Below the pieces are notes generated by a model. The model did not search any database and was not told where the DNA came from. It was given only the letters and a program-made list of their open reading frames with translations. A program made the position numbers and the translations under genes. 64,000 nt of DNA from Rhodothermia bacterium (GTDB lineage: Bacteria > Bacteroidota > Rhodothermia > Balneolales > Balneolaceae), in contig JAUICM010000007.1 in NCBI GenBank assembly GCA_030427885.1, positions 186,001 to 250,000 on the forward strand. Direction: 5' to 3'. Shown here piece by piece: positions 7,947 through 14,839 of the stretch (the first letter of the stretch is position 1; each line of letters opens with the position of its first letter).

Positions 7947-8233
7947 AATTAGCGGTTGAACATATTGTTCTTAAGGCACACAATAAGGCCCTGAAAACCC
8001 CTGATAATTACAAGGGCATATTCAGGGATGAACTATTGGTAAGGCTTCAGGATCTGTATAAGATTGATTTACGATCTGGATTGAAAGATCAGTTTGAAAC
8101 CGGAATTTGGGAAACAGAAAAGCGTTGGAGCCAATACGAAGGAAAGCGGATCAGTACCGGTAAGTTTCTTAAAGAAACAAGTAACTTTTGTGAATTTTTC
8201 TTCCTTAAGGTTCAAAAAGGAATCTTAAAATGA
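7943..8233 (+). CDS. Small helical phage protein between portal and gpG-like genes
   Basis: This 96-residue protein occupies the place where Mu has gene F (minor head protein), but it is far too short for that. It is helical and charged (RLQDLYKIDLRSGLKDQFETGIWETEKRWSQYEGKR) with a C-terminal hydrophobic patch (NFCEFFFLKV). The start overlaps the portal stop and the end overlaps the next start, both by four bases. No family is recognised. The gpF-like protein of this phage appears to be encoded elsewhere, at 18789-19664, so this gene may be a local replacement or an unrelated connector factor. Confidence 0.65.
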   Translation: MKLAVEHIVLKAHNKALKTPDNYKGIFRDELLVRLQDLYKIDLRSGLKDQFETGIWETEKRWSQYEGKRISTGKFLKETSNFCEFFFLKVQKGILK

Positions 8234-8811
8234 GCCTGAATCTTCGTGACATATACCAAATGTTGATCACCCGTCAAACCTTAGCTGAATTAGGTTCTGA
8301 ATCGGTATACATCACCAAGAAAAGAACACAGGAAGGTAAGTTTTTGCCTGGTTCAAGTTCAGGAGCGGAACGCTATTCAGAAAAACCATTTGCGTTGCCG
8401 GCGGGTGCTGTTAGCACAAGAGCATACAGCCAGTTAAACGGTAACGATGAAGAGGCTTCAAGCTTCATTACGAGGAACGGCGAACTTTGGTTAGTGATCA
8501 AAGGCGGTTATAAGAAGTTGCGGGAACTGGAAGGGTTGCAAAGCTCTAAAGTTGACCTGAAGCGCCGCCCCGGATCGGGCATGTTGAACGCCCTGAACGT
8601 GATCAAAATTGAACCTGAAGAAAACGCCGTTGAAGTTGGTTTTACAGATCGGGAAAGCGAACAAATTGCGATTTGGCATCAGATCAAAGGAGCGGGTAAA
8701 AATAAAGTGATCCGTAAGTTTGTTGGACATACCACGAAGGAAGAAAGCACACTTTCAAAGTCAGCACAAAAAAACATTTTTCAAAACATTACCAGGTTTA
8801 ACCAAGCCTGA
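8230..8811 (+). CDS. Virion morphogenesis protein (Mu gpG-like)
   Basis: In the 193-residue product, a basic central segment (WLVIKGGYKKLRELEGLQSSKVDLKRRPGSGMLNAL) leads into a strand with the wording 'AVEVGFTDRESEQIAIWHQIKG' and ends with 'KVIRKFVGHTTKEESTL'. This is the pattern of phage virion morphogenesis proteins related to Mu gpG: a 'tGaml.sl', then 'veVGf...yA.iHq.G', then 'pRpFlg' order. These proteins complete tails or head-tail joining. It is the last gene of the rightward late operon and is followed by hairpins. Confidence 0.7.
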   Translation: MSLNLRDIYQMLITRQTLAELGSESVYITKKRTQEGKFLPGSSSGAERYSEKPFALPAGAVSTRAYSQLNGNDEEASSFITRNGELWLVIKGGYKKLRELEGLQSSKVDLKRRPGSGMLNALNVIKIEPEENAVEVGFTDRESEQIAIWHQIKGAGKNKVIRKFVGHTTKEESTLSKSAQKNIFQNITRFNQA

Positions 8812-8827
8812 AGAATCAAAAAAACCA

Positions 8828-8932
8828 CAACGCGCCGCGCGTTGTTCATTGACATATTGTATCAGGATATTTGAAACAGTAAAGGGCGTTTCACCAAAAA
8901 TGAAACGCCCTTACTTACCCTGTATTCAGGGT
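8828..8932 (+). terminator. Three consecutive hairpins ending the late operon
   Basis: Three perfect dyads follow the gpG-like stop codon. CAACGCG/CGCGTTG with a 3-base loop is at 8828-8844. A 12-bp stem, AAGGGCGTTTCA/TGAAACGCCCTT with a 7-base loop, is at 8882-8912. ACCCTG/CAGGGT with a 4-base loop is at 8917-8932. None has a strong T tract, so termination may be partial or two-sided. The middle hairpin arms carry GTTTCA, the core of the MuA-like sites that begin 40 bases further on, so it may also be read by the transposase or the repressor. Confidence 0.55.
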
Positions 8933-8945
8933 GCTTAAGGCTCGC

Positions 8946-8993
8946 TGATTCGTTACAGTTATTCCCGAAAACGTTTCATTTATTTTCGTAAAA
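8946..8993 (+). repeat. Pair of adjacent MuA-type transposase-binding sites, candidate left end
   Basis: Two 22-base sites lie head to tail. The first (8951-8972) begins CGTTACA and ends CCCGAAAAC. The second (8972-8993) begins CGTTTCATTTATTTTCG and ends AAAA. Both follow the known MuA site pattern of GTTTCA, an AT-rich middle and CGAAA. The first is preceded by TGATT, so a TG dinucleotide lies five bases outside the site, as at the Mu left end. The next feature inward is a lipoprotein gene, then the repressor and the transposase operon, again as at a Mu left end. A structural operon sits directly outside, which is not expected for a simple end. Confidence 0.6.
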
Positions 8994-8995
8994 AT

Positions 8996-9781
8996 TTACT
9001 CTAATTCTTGAATTAATTCACCTAATCGAACAGTTTCCTTTATTGCCTGTATTTCCGATGGAGTTAACTTTAGTTCATTATACTTATCTCCAATCTGCCT
9101 TATTCTTATATCGTTAGTATTACTTTCACTTATAGCCTTTATAATTCCGTTGTCTTTTCCATTTAAAAAATGAACGATTTCTGTAACTCCTGGGCCTTCT
9201 GTATCACGGTCATTGTTATCAGAATAACTTGGAACCTCAAGGCTGTACAGCAATTCACCGGCAATATTTACCGCAATTTTAGTATGAAATATCCATCTTG
9301 AATCATTATAAATTGACTTTAAATAATAAGTACCATTACCTCTAACAGGCACTTCTATGTATGAATCAGGTGTATATAATGTTTCTGAAAATGTGTATTT
9401 CTTTACTTTTGCAGGAAGATCTTTATGCTTATACCATATAGCCCCATCAAAATCGTCTACACTTTTATTAAATTTCTTTTTTAGGACTTTTAATTCGTTT
9501 TTCTTTTCGCGTAACTCGTTCTCTATTCTCACCTGTAATAAGGAATCCGCGATCTGTTTTTCCCTTAATTTAATTTCATTCTGTTTAACAATATTTTCTA
9601 ATAAAATTTTTGCGGAATCAGCATAATCTGTATTAGGATACTTCCTTATAAGATCATCTAAAGCTATTTGTTTTTCTCCTCTTGCGTTATTCATCATCTT
9701 AGCCTTAGAAAATTTCATTTCAGCCATATGATCTTGACAGGCTGTAAAAGAGCATAAAAGAAGAATAATTAAATACCTCAT
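8996..9781 (-). CDS. Phage-encoded lipoprotein with coiled coil
   Basis: The 261-residue product starts MRYLIILLLCSFTAC, a lipoprotein signal with the acylated Cys at residue 15. Residues 30-65 resemble a tetratricopeptide-like helix pair (ALDDLIRKYPNTDYADSAKILLEN). About residues 65-110 form a charged coiled coil (KLREKQIADSLLQVRIENELREKKNELKVLKKKF), and the rest is a strand-rich domain. It lies between the candidate left end and the repressor and is transcribed away from the repressor promoter, so it could be expressed in the lysogen. Such 'moron' genes often change the host envelope or block superinfection. This role is inferred from position and lipobox only. Confidence 0.75.
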   Translation of the reverse strand: MRYLIILLLCSFTACQDHMAEMKFSKAKMMNNARGEKQIALDDLIRKYPNTDYADSAKILLENIVKQNEIKLREKQIADSLLQVRIENELREKKNELKVLKKKFNKSVDDFDGAIWYKHKDLPAKVKKYTFSETLYTPDSYIEVPVRGNGTYYLKSIYNDSRWIFHTKIAVNIAGELLYSLEVPSYSDNNDRDTEGPGVTEIVHFLNGKDNGIIKAISESNTNDIRIRQIGDKYNELKLTPSEIQAIKETVRLGELIQELE

Positions 9782-9931
9782 AAACTATGGTTTTGATTTT
9801 ATTTAATTAGTTAGACCACCTCGGGAACAAGTCCTTACAAAATTTTATTAGCAGTGACAATACGTTGTCATTCCCAATCATTAATATATATGTTCAATAT
9901 ATGTTAGCACCATAAAGAACAAGGGGGTTGT

Positions 9932-10342
9932 TCATGATTCAAGTTTCTTCTTTTCATCCCGAACCATTTTTAGCATTAATTCAGCAATGTCAAATTTTGT
10001 CTGTGGATTCTCAAAAGTCGCGTCTATCTCTTTTAGAATCTTTGTTAACCGATTTTCAAAATAATCTTCGGTTAGATCTTCCGGTTTCAGATACTCAGTC
10101 TGTGGCTCATTGATCTGAGAAAAGCTTAAACCAACAGCTTCATTTATCCATTGGTTAAAATTTACTTCATCAGGAAATTTTTTACCAATCGCTTCCAGAT
10201 ATTCAACCTTTACAGAATTACCATCCGTTTCGATGTTCTGTAATGTTTTAGCTGTTGTCTCTAAGAATTCAGCGAATTCATCCCTGGTATAACCTTTTTT
10301 CTCCCTAAACTCGCGAATCTGGCTGTTTATACTTTTTTTCAC
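9932..10342 (-). CDS. XRE-family phage repressor
   Basis: This 136-residue protein has an N-terminal helix-turn-helix of the Cro/CI type (IREFREKKGYTRDEFAEFLETTAKTLQNIETDGNSVKVEYLEAIGKKF, about residues 8-55) and a helical C-terminal part that may mediate dimer formation. It faces away from a rightward early operon across a 108-base gap with several TAGAA/TTCTA half-sites, the usual layout of a lysogenic repressor and its operators. No LexA-type peptidase domain is present, so induction is not by RecA-stimulated self-cleavage of this protein. Mu c is also non-peptidase. Confidence 0.82.
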   Translation of the reverse strand: MKKSINSQIREFREKKGYTRDEFAEFLETTAKTLQNIETDGNSVKVEYLEAIGKKFPDEVNFNQWINEAVGLSFSQINEPQTEYLKPEDLTEDYFENRLTKILKEIDATFENPQTKFDIAELMLKMVRDEKKKLES

Positions 10343-10450
10343 CCGTAGTAAAATTATTTCTAATCAAAATAGAAAATAATTTCCTTTTTAGAATTTTATT
10401 TCTATTTTTGGTGTGCATTAACTGTAAATACACACTAATTATACTGCTTT
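10343..10450 (+). promoter_or_regulatory. Early promoter and repressor operator region
   Basis: A Bacteroidota -7 box, TATTTTTG, is at 10403-10410, about 40 bases before the Ner-like start codon. Two dyads of one half-site type overlap or precede it: TTTCTA (10357-10362) with TAGAAA (10370-10375), and TAGAA (10389-10393) with TTCTA (10400-10404). The second dyad touches the -7 box, so a bound repressor would block polymerase. The divergent repressor promoter must also lie here. The assignment of these half-sites to the repressor at 9932 is inference from position. Confidence 0.6.
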
Positions 10451-10729
10451 ATGAATAGAACTGCTATTCCAATCGAAAAGATTGACAGAACGGAATTAGC
10501 CCGCCGAATTCCTCACGCCGGATTAACCAGAATCCACGAAGAAACCAAAAATATCAGGCCCAAAGGATACCATTACAACTATGTGCGGGAGGTGATCAAC
10601 GGACACGCTACCAACTTAGATATTCTTCAGATTGCTTACGATCTGTATTGGGATAATGAGAGGGCACTTAATGTTCTTCCTGAACATGCTAAGGATCTGA
10701 CTATTAATACAGAATCAGAGGCGGCGTAA
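10451..10729 (+). CDS. Ner-like DNA-binding regulator
   Basis: This is the first gene of the early operon, 92 residues. An N-terminal region with LARRIPHAGLTRIHEE and a following segment YHYNYVREVINGHATNLDILQIAYDLYWDNERAL fit a lambda-repressor-like helix-turn-helix, with recognition helix about residues 35-50. The family often reads '...yVreVlnG...n..il..a..l'. In Mu, ner at this place is a Cro-like protein that turns down both the repressor and early promoters. The 3' end overlaps the next start codon (TAATG). Confidence 0.6.
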   Translation: MNRTAIPIEKIDRTELARRIPHAGLTRIHEETKNIRPKGYHYNYVREVINGHATNLDILQIAYDLYWDNERALNVLPEHAKDLTINTESEAA

Positions 10730-10869
10730 TGAGTACATATGCAAGCCCAAAACGCCCCGATCCTGACGATGTGCTAACCAAACTTTTCTTGTGCTTACTG
10801 AGCCTGTTTGTAGCCGTCATGTTCTTTTATGTCTTAGTTGGTTTAGGCGGTTACAATGAGTTCAACTAA
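10729..10869 (+). CDS. Small single-span membrane protein
   Basis: A 46-residue reading frame starts on the ATG that overlaps the stop codon of the Ner-like gene and ends inside the next gene. After a Pro/Asp-rich N-terminus (SPKRPDPDDVLTK) there is one membrane span, LFLCLLSLFVAVMFFYVLVGL. The tight translational coupling on both sides is the main support for its being real. No family is recognised. Confidence 0.6.
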   Translation: MSTYASPKRPDPDDVLTKLFLCLLSLFVAVMFFYVLVGLGGYNEFN

Positions 10870-11056
10870 AGCCGCTCACCGCTACATAAGCAACCCCGAA
10901 TTGTACCGCCGCTTCGCAAACTTTTGCCGGTGTGCAATCGGGCAACCTGTTCAGGAACAAGAACCACCCGAAGTACAAGAGCTTATAAACTCCCTTTGGG
11001 CTTCCAACCTGGAGCAATTGAATCAATTATCAAAAACCATTCAAACCAAACCCTGA
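10856..11056 (+). CDS. Small early phage protein
   Basis: The 66-residue product overlaps the preceding small membrane protein gene by 14 bases. The N-terminal part is basic and has two Cys (YRRFANFCRCAIG). The C-terminal half is helical with Glu/Gln-rich stretches (EPPEVQELINSLWASNLEQLNQLSKTIQ). No family is recognised. Its place in the overlapping early operon supports expression soon after infection or induction. Confidence 0.6.
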   Translation: MSSTKAAHRYISNPELYRRFANFCRCAIGQPVQEQEPPEVQELINSLWASNLEQLNQLSKTIQTKP

Positions 11057-11060
11057 AAAC

Positions 11061-11582
11061 ATGTTAGAAAGTGTATTGATTTTTACAGGTGGAATAATAA
11101 TCGGCGCTACTGTAGGAGTGCTACTAATGGCACTTTTTACCGCCGCTAAACAAGCTGATTTAGAATCAGAAGCATTCTTCGTGGATGATATAGAACGCGG
11201 GATAGATAAAACCATAAATCAAAAAAGTCCTGACGTAATCCACACCGAAGATTCAAAAGAAGGCTATGCGATAGATTTCATAATTCAAGGAGAATCTACC
11301 TATTTCGGTATTCTGAATTTAGAAAACGGAAAATTTCAGCATAAGAATTTTTGTAATGAAGACAAAGTTAGGGGTGTTTGGTGGATTCATAACATACTAT
11401 TAGAAAACGGGCCTTGCGATATTTATTTAGAAGACTCCCCATTATGGGCTCATTTGATTTTTGGCTTAAATAATAAGGGGTTTAAATATGTGACAGGGCG
11501 AAAATCTATCACCTATTTATCAAGGATAGAAAACCGTTGGGCGAGGCTATTTAGTAAACCATTAGTAACCAATAACCATTAA
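11061..11582 (+). CDS. Membrane-anchored early phage protein
   Basis: The 173-residue product opens with a glycine-rich membrane span (LIFTGGIIIGATVGVLLMALFTAA, about residues 6-29), resembling the short DUF3789-type anchors found in phages and mobile elements. The rest is soluble and cytoplasmic by the positive-inside rule. It has alternating strands and helices (YAIDFIIQGESTYFGILNLENGKF, GVWWIHNILLENGPCDIYLEDSPLWAHLIF) that do not match a family I know. It follows the previous gene by four bases. Confidence 0.65.
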   Translation: MLESVLIFTGGIIIGATVGVLLMALFTAAKQADLESEAFFVDDIERGIDKTINQKSPDVIHTEDSKEGYAIDFIIQGESTYFGILNLENGKFQHKNFCNEDKVRGVWWIHNILLENGPCDIYLEDSPLWAHLIFGLNNKGFKYVTGRKSITYLSRIENRWARLFSKPLVTNNH

Positions 11583-11592
11583 GCAAATAGCC

Positions 11593-12003
11593 ATGCCAAA
11601 ACTAAACTACTTTTGCCGGCCTTCTGTGATTCGTGAATTACACGAAGATATGACCGAATGTTATATGAAGGCCCTTCGTGAATTTGAGATCTATTATTCA
11701 GTCAGTTGGTTTATGAGATCCCAACGTCAGGAATTCAGCGATATAAAACATTGTGTCCGTGTATTCCTTCTTGAAAAATACGGGGCCTCACACGTTGAGA
11801 TAGCCCGCGCGGAATCCATGTTTTTTGGTCACTCCCTGCATCACTCAACCGTGTACAACAGCGAATATCAGGTTCGGCAGGTATTGCCAAGCGCCCGCCC
11901 TGGTTTCTTAATCACAATGAAACAGATCGTATTAGGCAACGACTTCGATATGGTGTTTTTACAATCGGGCCTTCAGCTAACCCAAACCAAACAGGCATCA
12001 TAA
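11593..12003 (+). CDS. DnaA domain-IV-like DNA-binding protein
   Basis: This 136-residue protein contains the region FSDIKHCVRVFLLEKYGASHVEIARA (residues 48-73), followed by GHSLHHSTVYNSEYQVRQVL (79-98). The wording matches the C-terminal DnaA-box-binding domain: helix, helix-turn-helix, then the DHSTV-type signature with H84 S85 T86 V87. There is no ATPase domain. It may bind DNA in the phage early region and help recruit host replication, since replicative transposition needs host replisome loading. That function is inference; the family likeness is by eye. Confidence 0.5.
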   Translation: MPKLNYFCRPSVIRELHEDMTECYMKALREFEIYYSVSWFMRSQRQEFSDIKHCVRVFLLEKYGASHVEIARAESMFFGHSLHHSTVYNSEYQVRQVLPSARPGFLITMKQIVLGNDFDMVFLQSGLQLTQTKQAS

Positions 12004-12200
12004 TGGATATGAGGCAAATGATAACTGACAAGCTATTCCTTCAGGAAATATTAAATGACTTGTATAGAAATGGTTTTGTGAGACAAGGAAAGGCAGAAGA
12101 AATGCTAAAAGATTGGAGCCGTCAATTACGAGAAGAAACCGGATTACAGGGTAAAACTAAAAAGACTTTTTTTCAATTGGTTGGTAAGGAGAACTGGTAA
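12003..12200 (+). CDS. Small helical early phage protein
   Basis: A 65-residue charged helical product (MITDKLFLQEILNDLYRNGFVRQGKAEEMLKDWSRQLREE). Its ATG overlaps the upstream stop codon and its own stop overlaps the next start, so it is part of the coupled early operon. No motif or family is recognised. Confidence 0.6.
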   Translation: MDMRQMITDKLFLQEILNDLYRNGFVRQGKAEEMLKDWSRQLREETGLQGKTKKTFFQLVGKENW

Positions 12201-12382
12201 TGATAGCAGAAAAACCACCAAAAGAACTTCTGGTTCAGATCATGAAAGCAAGCGGCAACCAAACCTTAGCCGCACCAGGCGAGATCGAACAGATCAGAGA
12301 TAATACCAGGGCCGAACGTGAACGGTATATAGGCAATGAAAAAACAATGTCCGCTCAAACCGGACTTTTTGAAAATAAATGA
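12200..12382 (+). CDS. Small early phage protein ahead of the transposase
   Basis: A 60-residue product (LLVQIMKASGNQTLAAPGEIEQIRDNTRAERERYIGNEKTM). Its last codons overlap DNA elements that recur elsewhere in the prophage: one TGTCCGCT copy at 12348-12355 and an inverted copy of the MuA-like core at 12371-12385. It is followed by the longest gap of the early operon (111 bases) before the transposase gene. No family is recognised. Confidence 0.6.
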   Translation: MIAEKPPKELLVQIMKASGNQTLAAPGEIEQIRDNTRAERERYIGNEKTMSAQTGLFENK

Positions 12383-12533
12383 AACAAACACGAAACATTA
12401 ACCCCGTCCGCTCACTTGGACAATCGCCCTTTAAAGTATTTCTGAAAGGGGTGAATTCTTTTAGCGGACATAAGTCAACGGACATACTTTAAGATGAGTT
12501 CAGCGGACACGAATTTTATACCTTCAGCGGACA
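12348..12533. repeat. Six copies of an AGCGGACA element around the transposase start
   Basis: The octamer AGCGGACA, or a one-base variant, occurs six times in 186 bases. Two copies are on the minus strand (12348-12355, 12405-12412) and four on the plus strand (12463-12470, 12477-12484, 12502-12509, 12526-12533). The last two are inside the transposase coding start and encode a repeated Ser-Ala-Asp. Four lie outside or in another gene, so the repeat is a DNA feature rather than a protein one. The three gaps between successive plus copies are 14, 25 and 24 bases. It may bind a regulator or act as the transposition enhancer. Confidence 0.6.
12371..12385 (-). repeat. Inverted copy of the MuA-like site core
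   Basis: GAAAATAAATGAAAC here is the exact reverse complement of 15 bases of the second site at the candidate left end (8973-8987). An identical 15-mer by chance is unlikely in this window. It faces the sites at 8951-8993 and lies at the end of the small gene upstream of the transposase, so it could be an internal transposase-binding or autoregulatory site. Confidence 0.5.
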
Positions 12534-14485
12534 TTGGAGAATGGATATCTATAAGTGACCGTCACGTTCGAAGACTGGTTAATAATGGAGAGTTTAAAAA
12601 CACATACAAAAAAGAACGTGACGGAAGAACTACAAGACTTGTATTCAACGTCCTAAAGCTATACCGCTACTGTATTGAACAACTGGAATCAGTTGATATA
12701 AGCTATAATTCCGAGAATTCACAGATCACCGGAAAAAACGGCGCTCAAATTTCAACGGAGAGCCTCTCAAACGAGCAACAACGATACCTAACCTTACTTA
12801 ATGCGATCACTCAAAAATACGGTGATTCTATAACCCAGGGCGGGCGTAAAAGTTGGAGCGGCGAAGATCGTGCTTCAGAGCTTATTGATGAAATGATAAA
12901 ATGGAGAGACGCCGGATTATCTCAAGCCCAGATCGGGGCTAAGGTTGGAAAGAGTAAAGCAACCGTAAATAGAGAGCTTCGAAAACTTGATAAAATTGGA
13001 TACGCCGCCTATGTGACTGAGGCTTCAAAGAAGATCCATAACAGGGGCCGAAAAGAACAAAGTGTTCCAAAGGAAGTAATTGACTTTCTCACAAAGGAAC
13101 TGGCAATCACTGATAATATCAGTGATATCATTTACCACACACAAAAGAAGTTCCCTGAATACAGCGCTTATAAGATCCGTAAAGAATGCGGCGATATCAG
13201 AGCGGTAATTGGTGACGCCCGAAACCTTCAAAAACACCAATACAAACGGGCCGCCAACGTAAACCGTACTTATATGCCTATGGATTATTCCGGCTTACGT
13301 CCGAATCAATGGTGGTTTATGGATTTCCATATTATAAACCCTGTTCGGGTTATTGATGAAGATACCGGAGAAGTCGGTCGTGTGCGTACATGTGGGATCT
13401 TAGACGCCCGAACCCGCCGCCTGGTTGGTTGGCACCATGTAGTGGGTAATACTCCCACCTCTTACGATGTAGCCCAAATGGTACTAGCCACAATGTACAA
13501 ATGGGGTAATACTGAAGCCCTTATCGTTGATGGTGGTTCTGAAAACTGGAATTCAATTCAGGGGCTTGACGTACTGATTAACGGCCTTTCAAATTGTAAT
13601 GTTCGCTTAGATGCGTACAACTTCAGGCAGAAATCAAAGAACGGGTTAAAACGGCTTGGCGGTCACATGACGTCAGCTAGTGAGAAACCCCGCGAAAACC
13701 TGATTGAAGCATTCTGGCCAACAATGAAGCTTCGATTTGAAAAGCGCTTAAAAGGTTTTGATATGAGCGGTAAAGGCCGTTTCCCGAAGGATACCCCAAC
13801 AATTACAATGCGGGAGTTTAACGGCTTATTCATGGAACTATTGAACTGGTATCATGAAGATCATGAGCATAGTTCTATTGGTCGTACGCCCTGGAAAGAA
13901 TACCTGAAGGCTAAAAACAACGGGTTCAGCCCTGTAATGCCACGCGAGGAAGATTTAGAAACCTATAAAATGCACTTCGGGCGCAAACTTAAGGTTGACA
14001 GAAAACACGGGTACGGTCAATTACTGGTCACGGTATACAATCCATACGGTGACGGTCGGATATCATTTCATGCACCTGATTTAGACCCAACTTCAAAGCG
14101 GGTATATGTGAGTGTTTCAGAAGATCAGACACAGGCCGCAATCTATGATGAAAACCACAATTTCTTATTTGTAGCACCCAGGGCCGATGCTAAAGCCGGT
14201 TCAGATGATACCCAGGTATTAGATCAGTTCGCTGAACGATTGGAAGCCCAACAGCGAAATATTAAGCCATTTAAACAGGTGATCAGGCGTCATGAAGAGA
14301 ATGACACCCTGTATGAAACACCAGGCGATGAAGTAAACGATTCTGAAAGCAATAAAGGCGATTCAGGGGCTAAAATTCATTCAATCATACCGGATAAAAT
14401 GAAGCACAACCCCGATTTAGAACCGGTTGAACGCAAGAAGCGGTCTGATTCTGAAATTGAAGAATTATTCGCAAAATGGAGCTGA
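12494..14485 (+). CDS. Mu-type DDE transposase (MuA-like)
   Basis: The 663-residue protein catalyses strand transfer of phage ends into target DNA. An N-terminal winged-helix/excisionase-like segment (SADIGEWISISDRHVRRLVNNGEF) is followed by a second helix-turn-helix (GLSQAQIGAKVGKSKATVNREL, about 141-162). The retroviral-integrase catalytic core follows, with D277 (WFMDFHI), D346 (LIVDGGSENW) and E405 (ENLIEAFW). A beta-barrel region and an acidic/basic C-terminal tail (KRRKSDSE type) end the protein, as in MuA, where the tail contacts MuB and ClpX. Length equals MuA (663). No MuB-like ATPase follows. Confidence 0.93.
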   Translation: MSSADTNFIPSADIGEWISISDRHVRRLVNNGEFKNTYKKERDGRTTRLVFNVLKLYRYCIEQLESVDISYNSENSQITGKNGAQISTESLSNEQQRYLTLLNAITQKYGDSITQGGRKSWSGEDRASELIDEMIKWRDAGLSQAQIGAKVGKSKATVNRELRKLDKIGYAAYVTEASKKIHNRGRKEQSVPKEVIDFLTKELAITDNISDIIYHTQKKFPEYSAYKIRKECGDIRAVIGDARNLQKHQYKRAANVNRTYMPMDYSGLRPNQWWFMDFHIINPVRVIDEDTGEVGRVRTCGILDARTRRLVGWHHVVGNTPTSYDVAQMVLATMYKWGNTEALIVDGGSENWNSIQGLDVLINGLSNCNVRLDAYNFRQKSKNGLKRLGGHMTSASEKPRENLIEAFWPTMKLRFEKRLKGFDMSGKGRFPKDTPTITMREFNGLFMELLNWYHEDHEHSSIGRTPWKEYLKAKNNGFSPVMPREEDLETYKMHFGRKLKVDRKHGYGQLLVTVYNPYGDGRISFHAPDLDPTSKRVYVSVSEDQTQAAIYDENHNFLFVAPRADAKAGSDDTQVLDQFAERLEAQQRNIKPFKQVIRRHEENDTLYETPGDEVNDSESNKGDSGAKIHSIIPDKMKHNPDLEPVERKKRSDSEIEELFAKWS

Positions 14486-14488
14486 TCA

Positions 14489-14839
14489 ATGGCACGTAAA
14501 ATTAACCTTACATATCACGCTATTGAACGGGCTGAAGAGCGATTAAACCTGAACGCATCCCAATTAAAGAATTTAGCCAGGAAAGCAAAATCAAAAGGCT
14601 TTCACGCAGGATCAGCGCCAAGTCAGGCATGTAAACAATACCTGTTGCGCAAAACAAAATTACACCCTCAAACAAGTGTATTAGGCTATAAAAACCTGGT
14701 ATTCATATTTGATGGGAAAACAGTGTTAACCATATACAAACTTCCTTACAGCGTCATTAAGACCATTAAAAATGGAAGTAAAACCTATGGTCACCGAATC
14801 AGTCGAAAACATCAACAAAAACGATACGACAATGAGTAA
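14489..14839 (+). CDS. Small basic phage protein after the transposase
   Basis: This 116-residue very basic protein occupies the place of MuB, three bases after the transposase stop, but has no Walker motifs and is too short. The N-terminal HAIERAEERLNLNASQLKNLARKAKSKG and C-terminal TVLTIYKLPYSVIK recall the DUF4258/BrnT-like layout, in which a helix is followed by a small sheet with a 'v.TvY.l' strand. That is only a likeness. The gene overlaps the next by eight bases. Confidence 0.55.
   Translation: MARKINLTYHAIERAEERLNLNASQLKNLARKAKSKGFHAGSAPSQACKQYLLRKTKLHPQTSVLGYKNLVFIFDGKTVLTIYKLPYSVIKTIKNGSKTYGHRISRKHQQKRYDNE

Noticed and set aside
12494-14485. Transposase as an insertion sequence unrelated to the phage
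   Set aside because: It has MuA length and layout and sits among DUF3164, GemA and other Mu-type early genes, with no IS-type flanking inverted repeats.
14489-14839. MuB homologue directly after the transposase
   Set aside because: The protein is only 116 residues and has no Walker A or B motif, so it is not the AAA+ target-selection ATPase.
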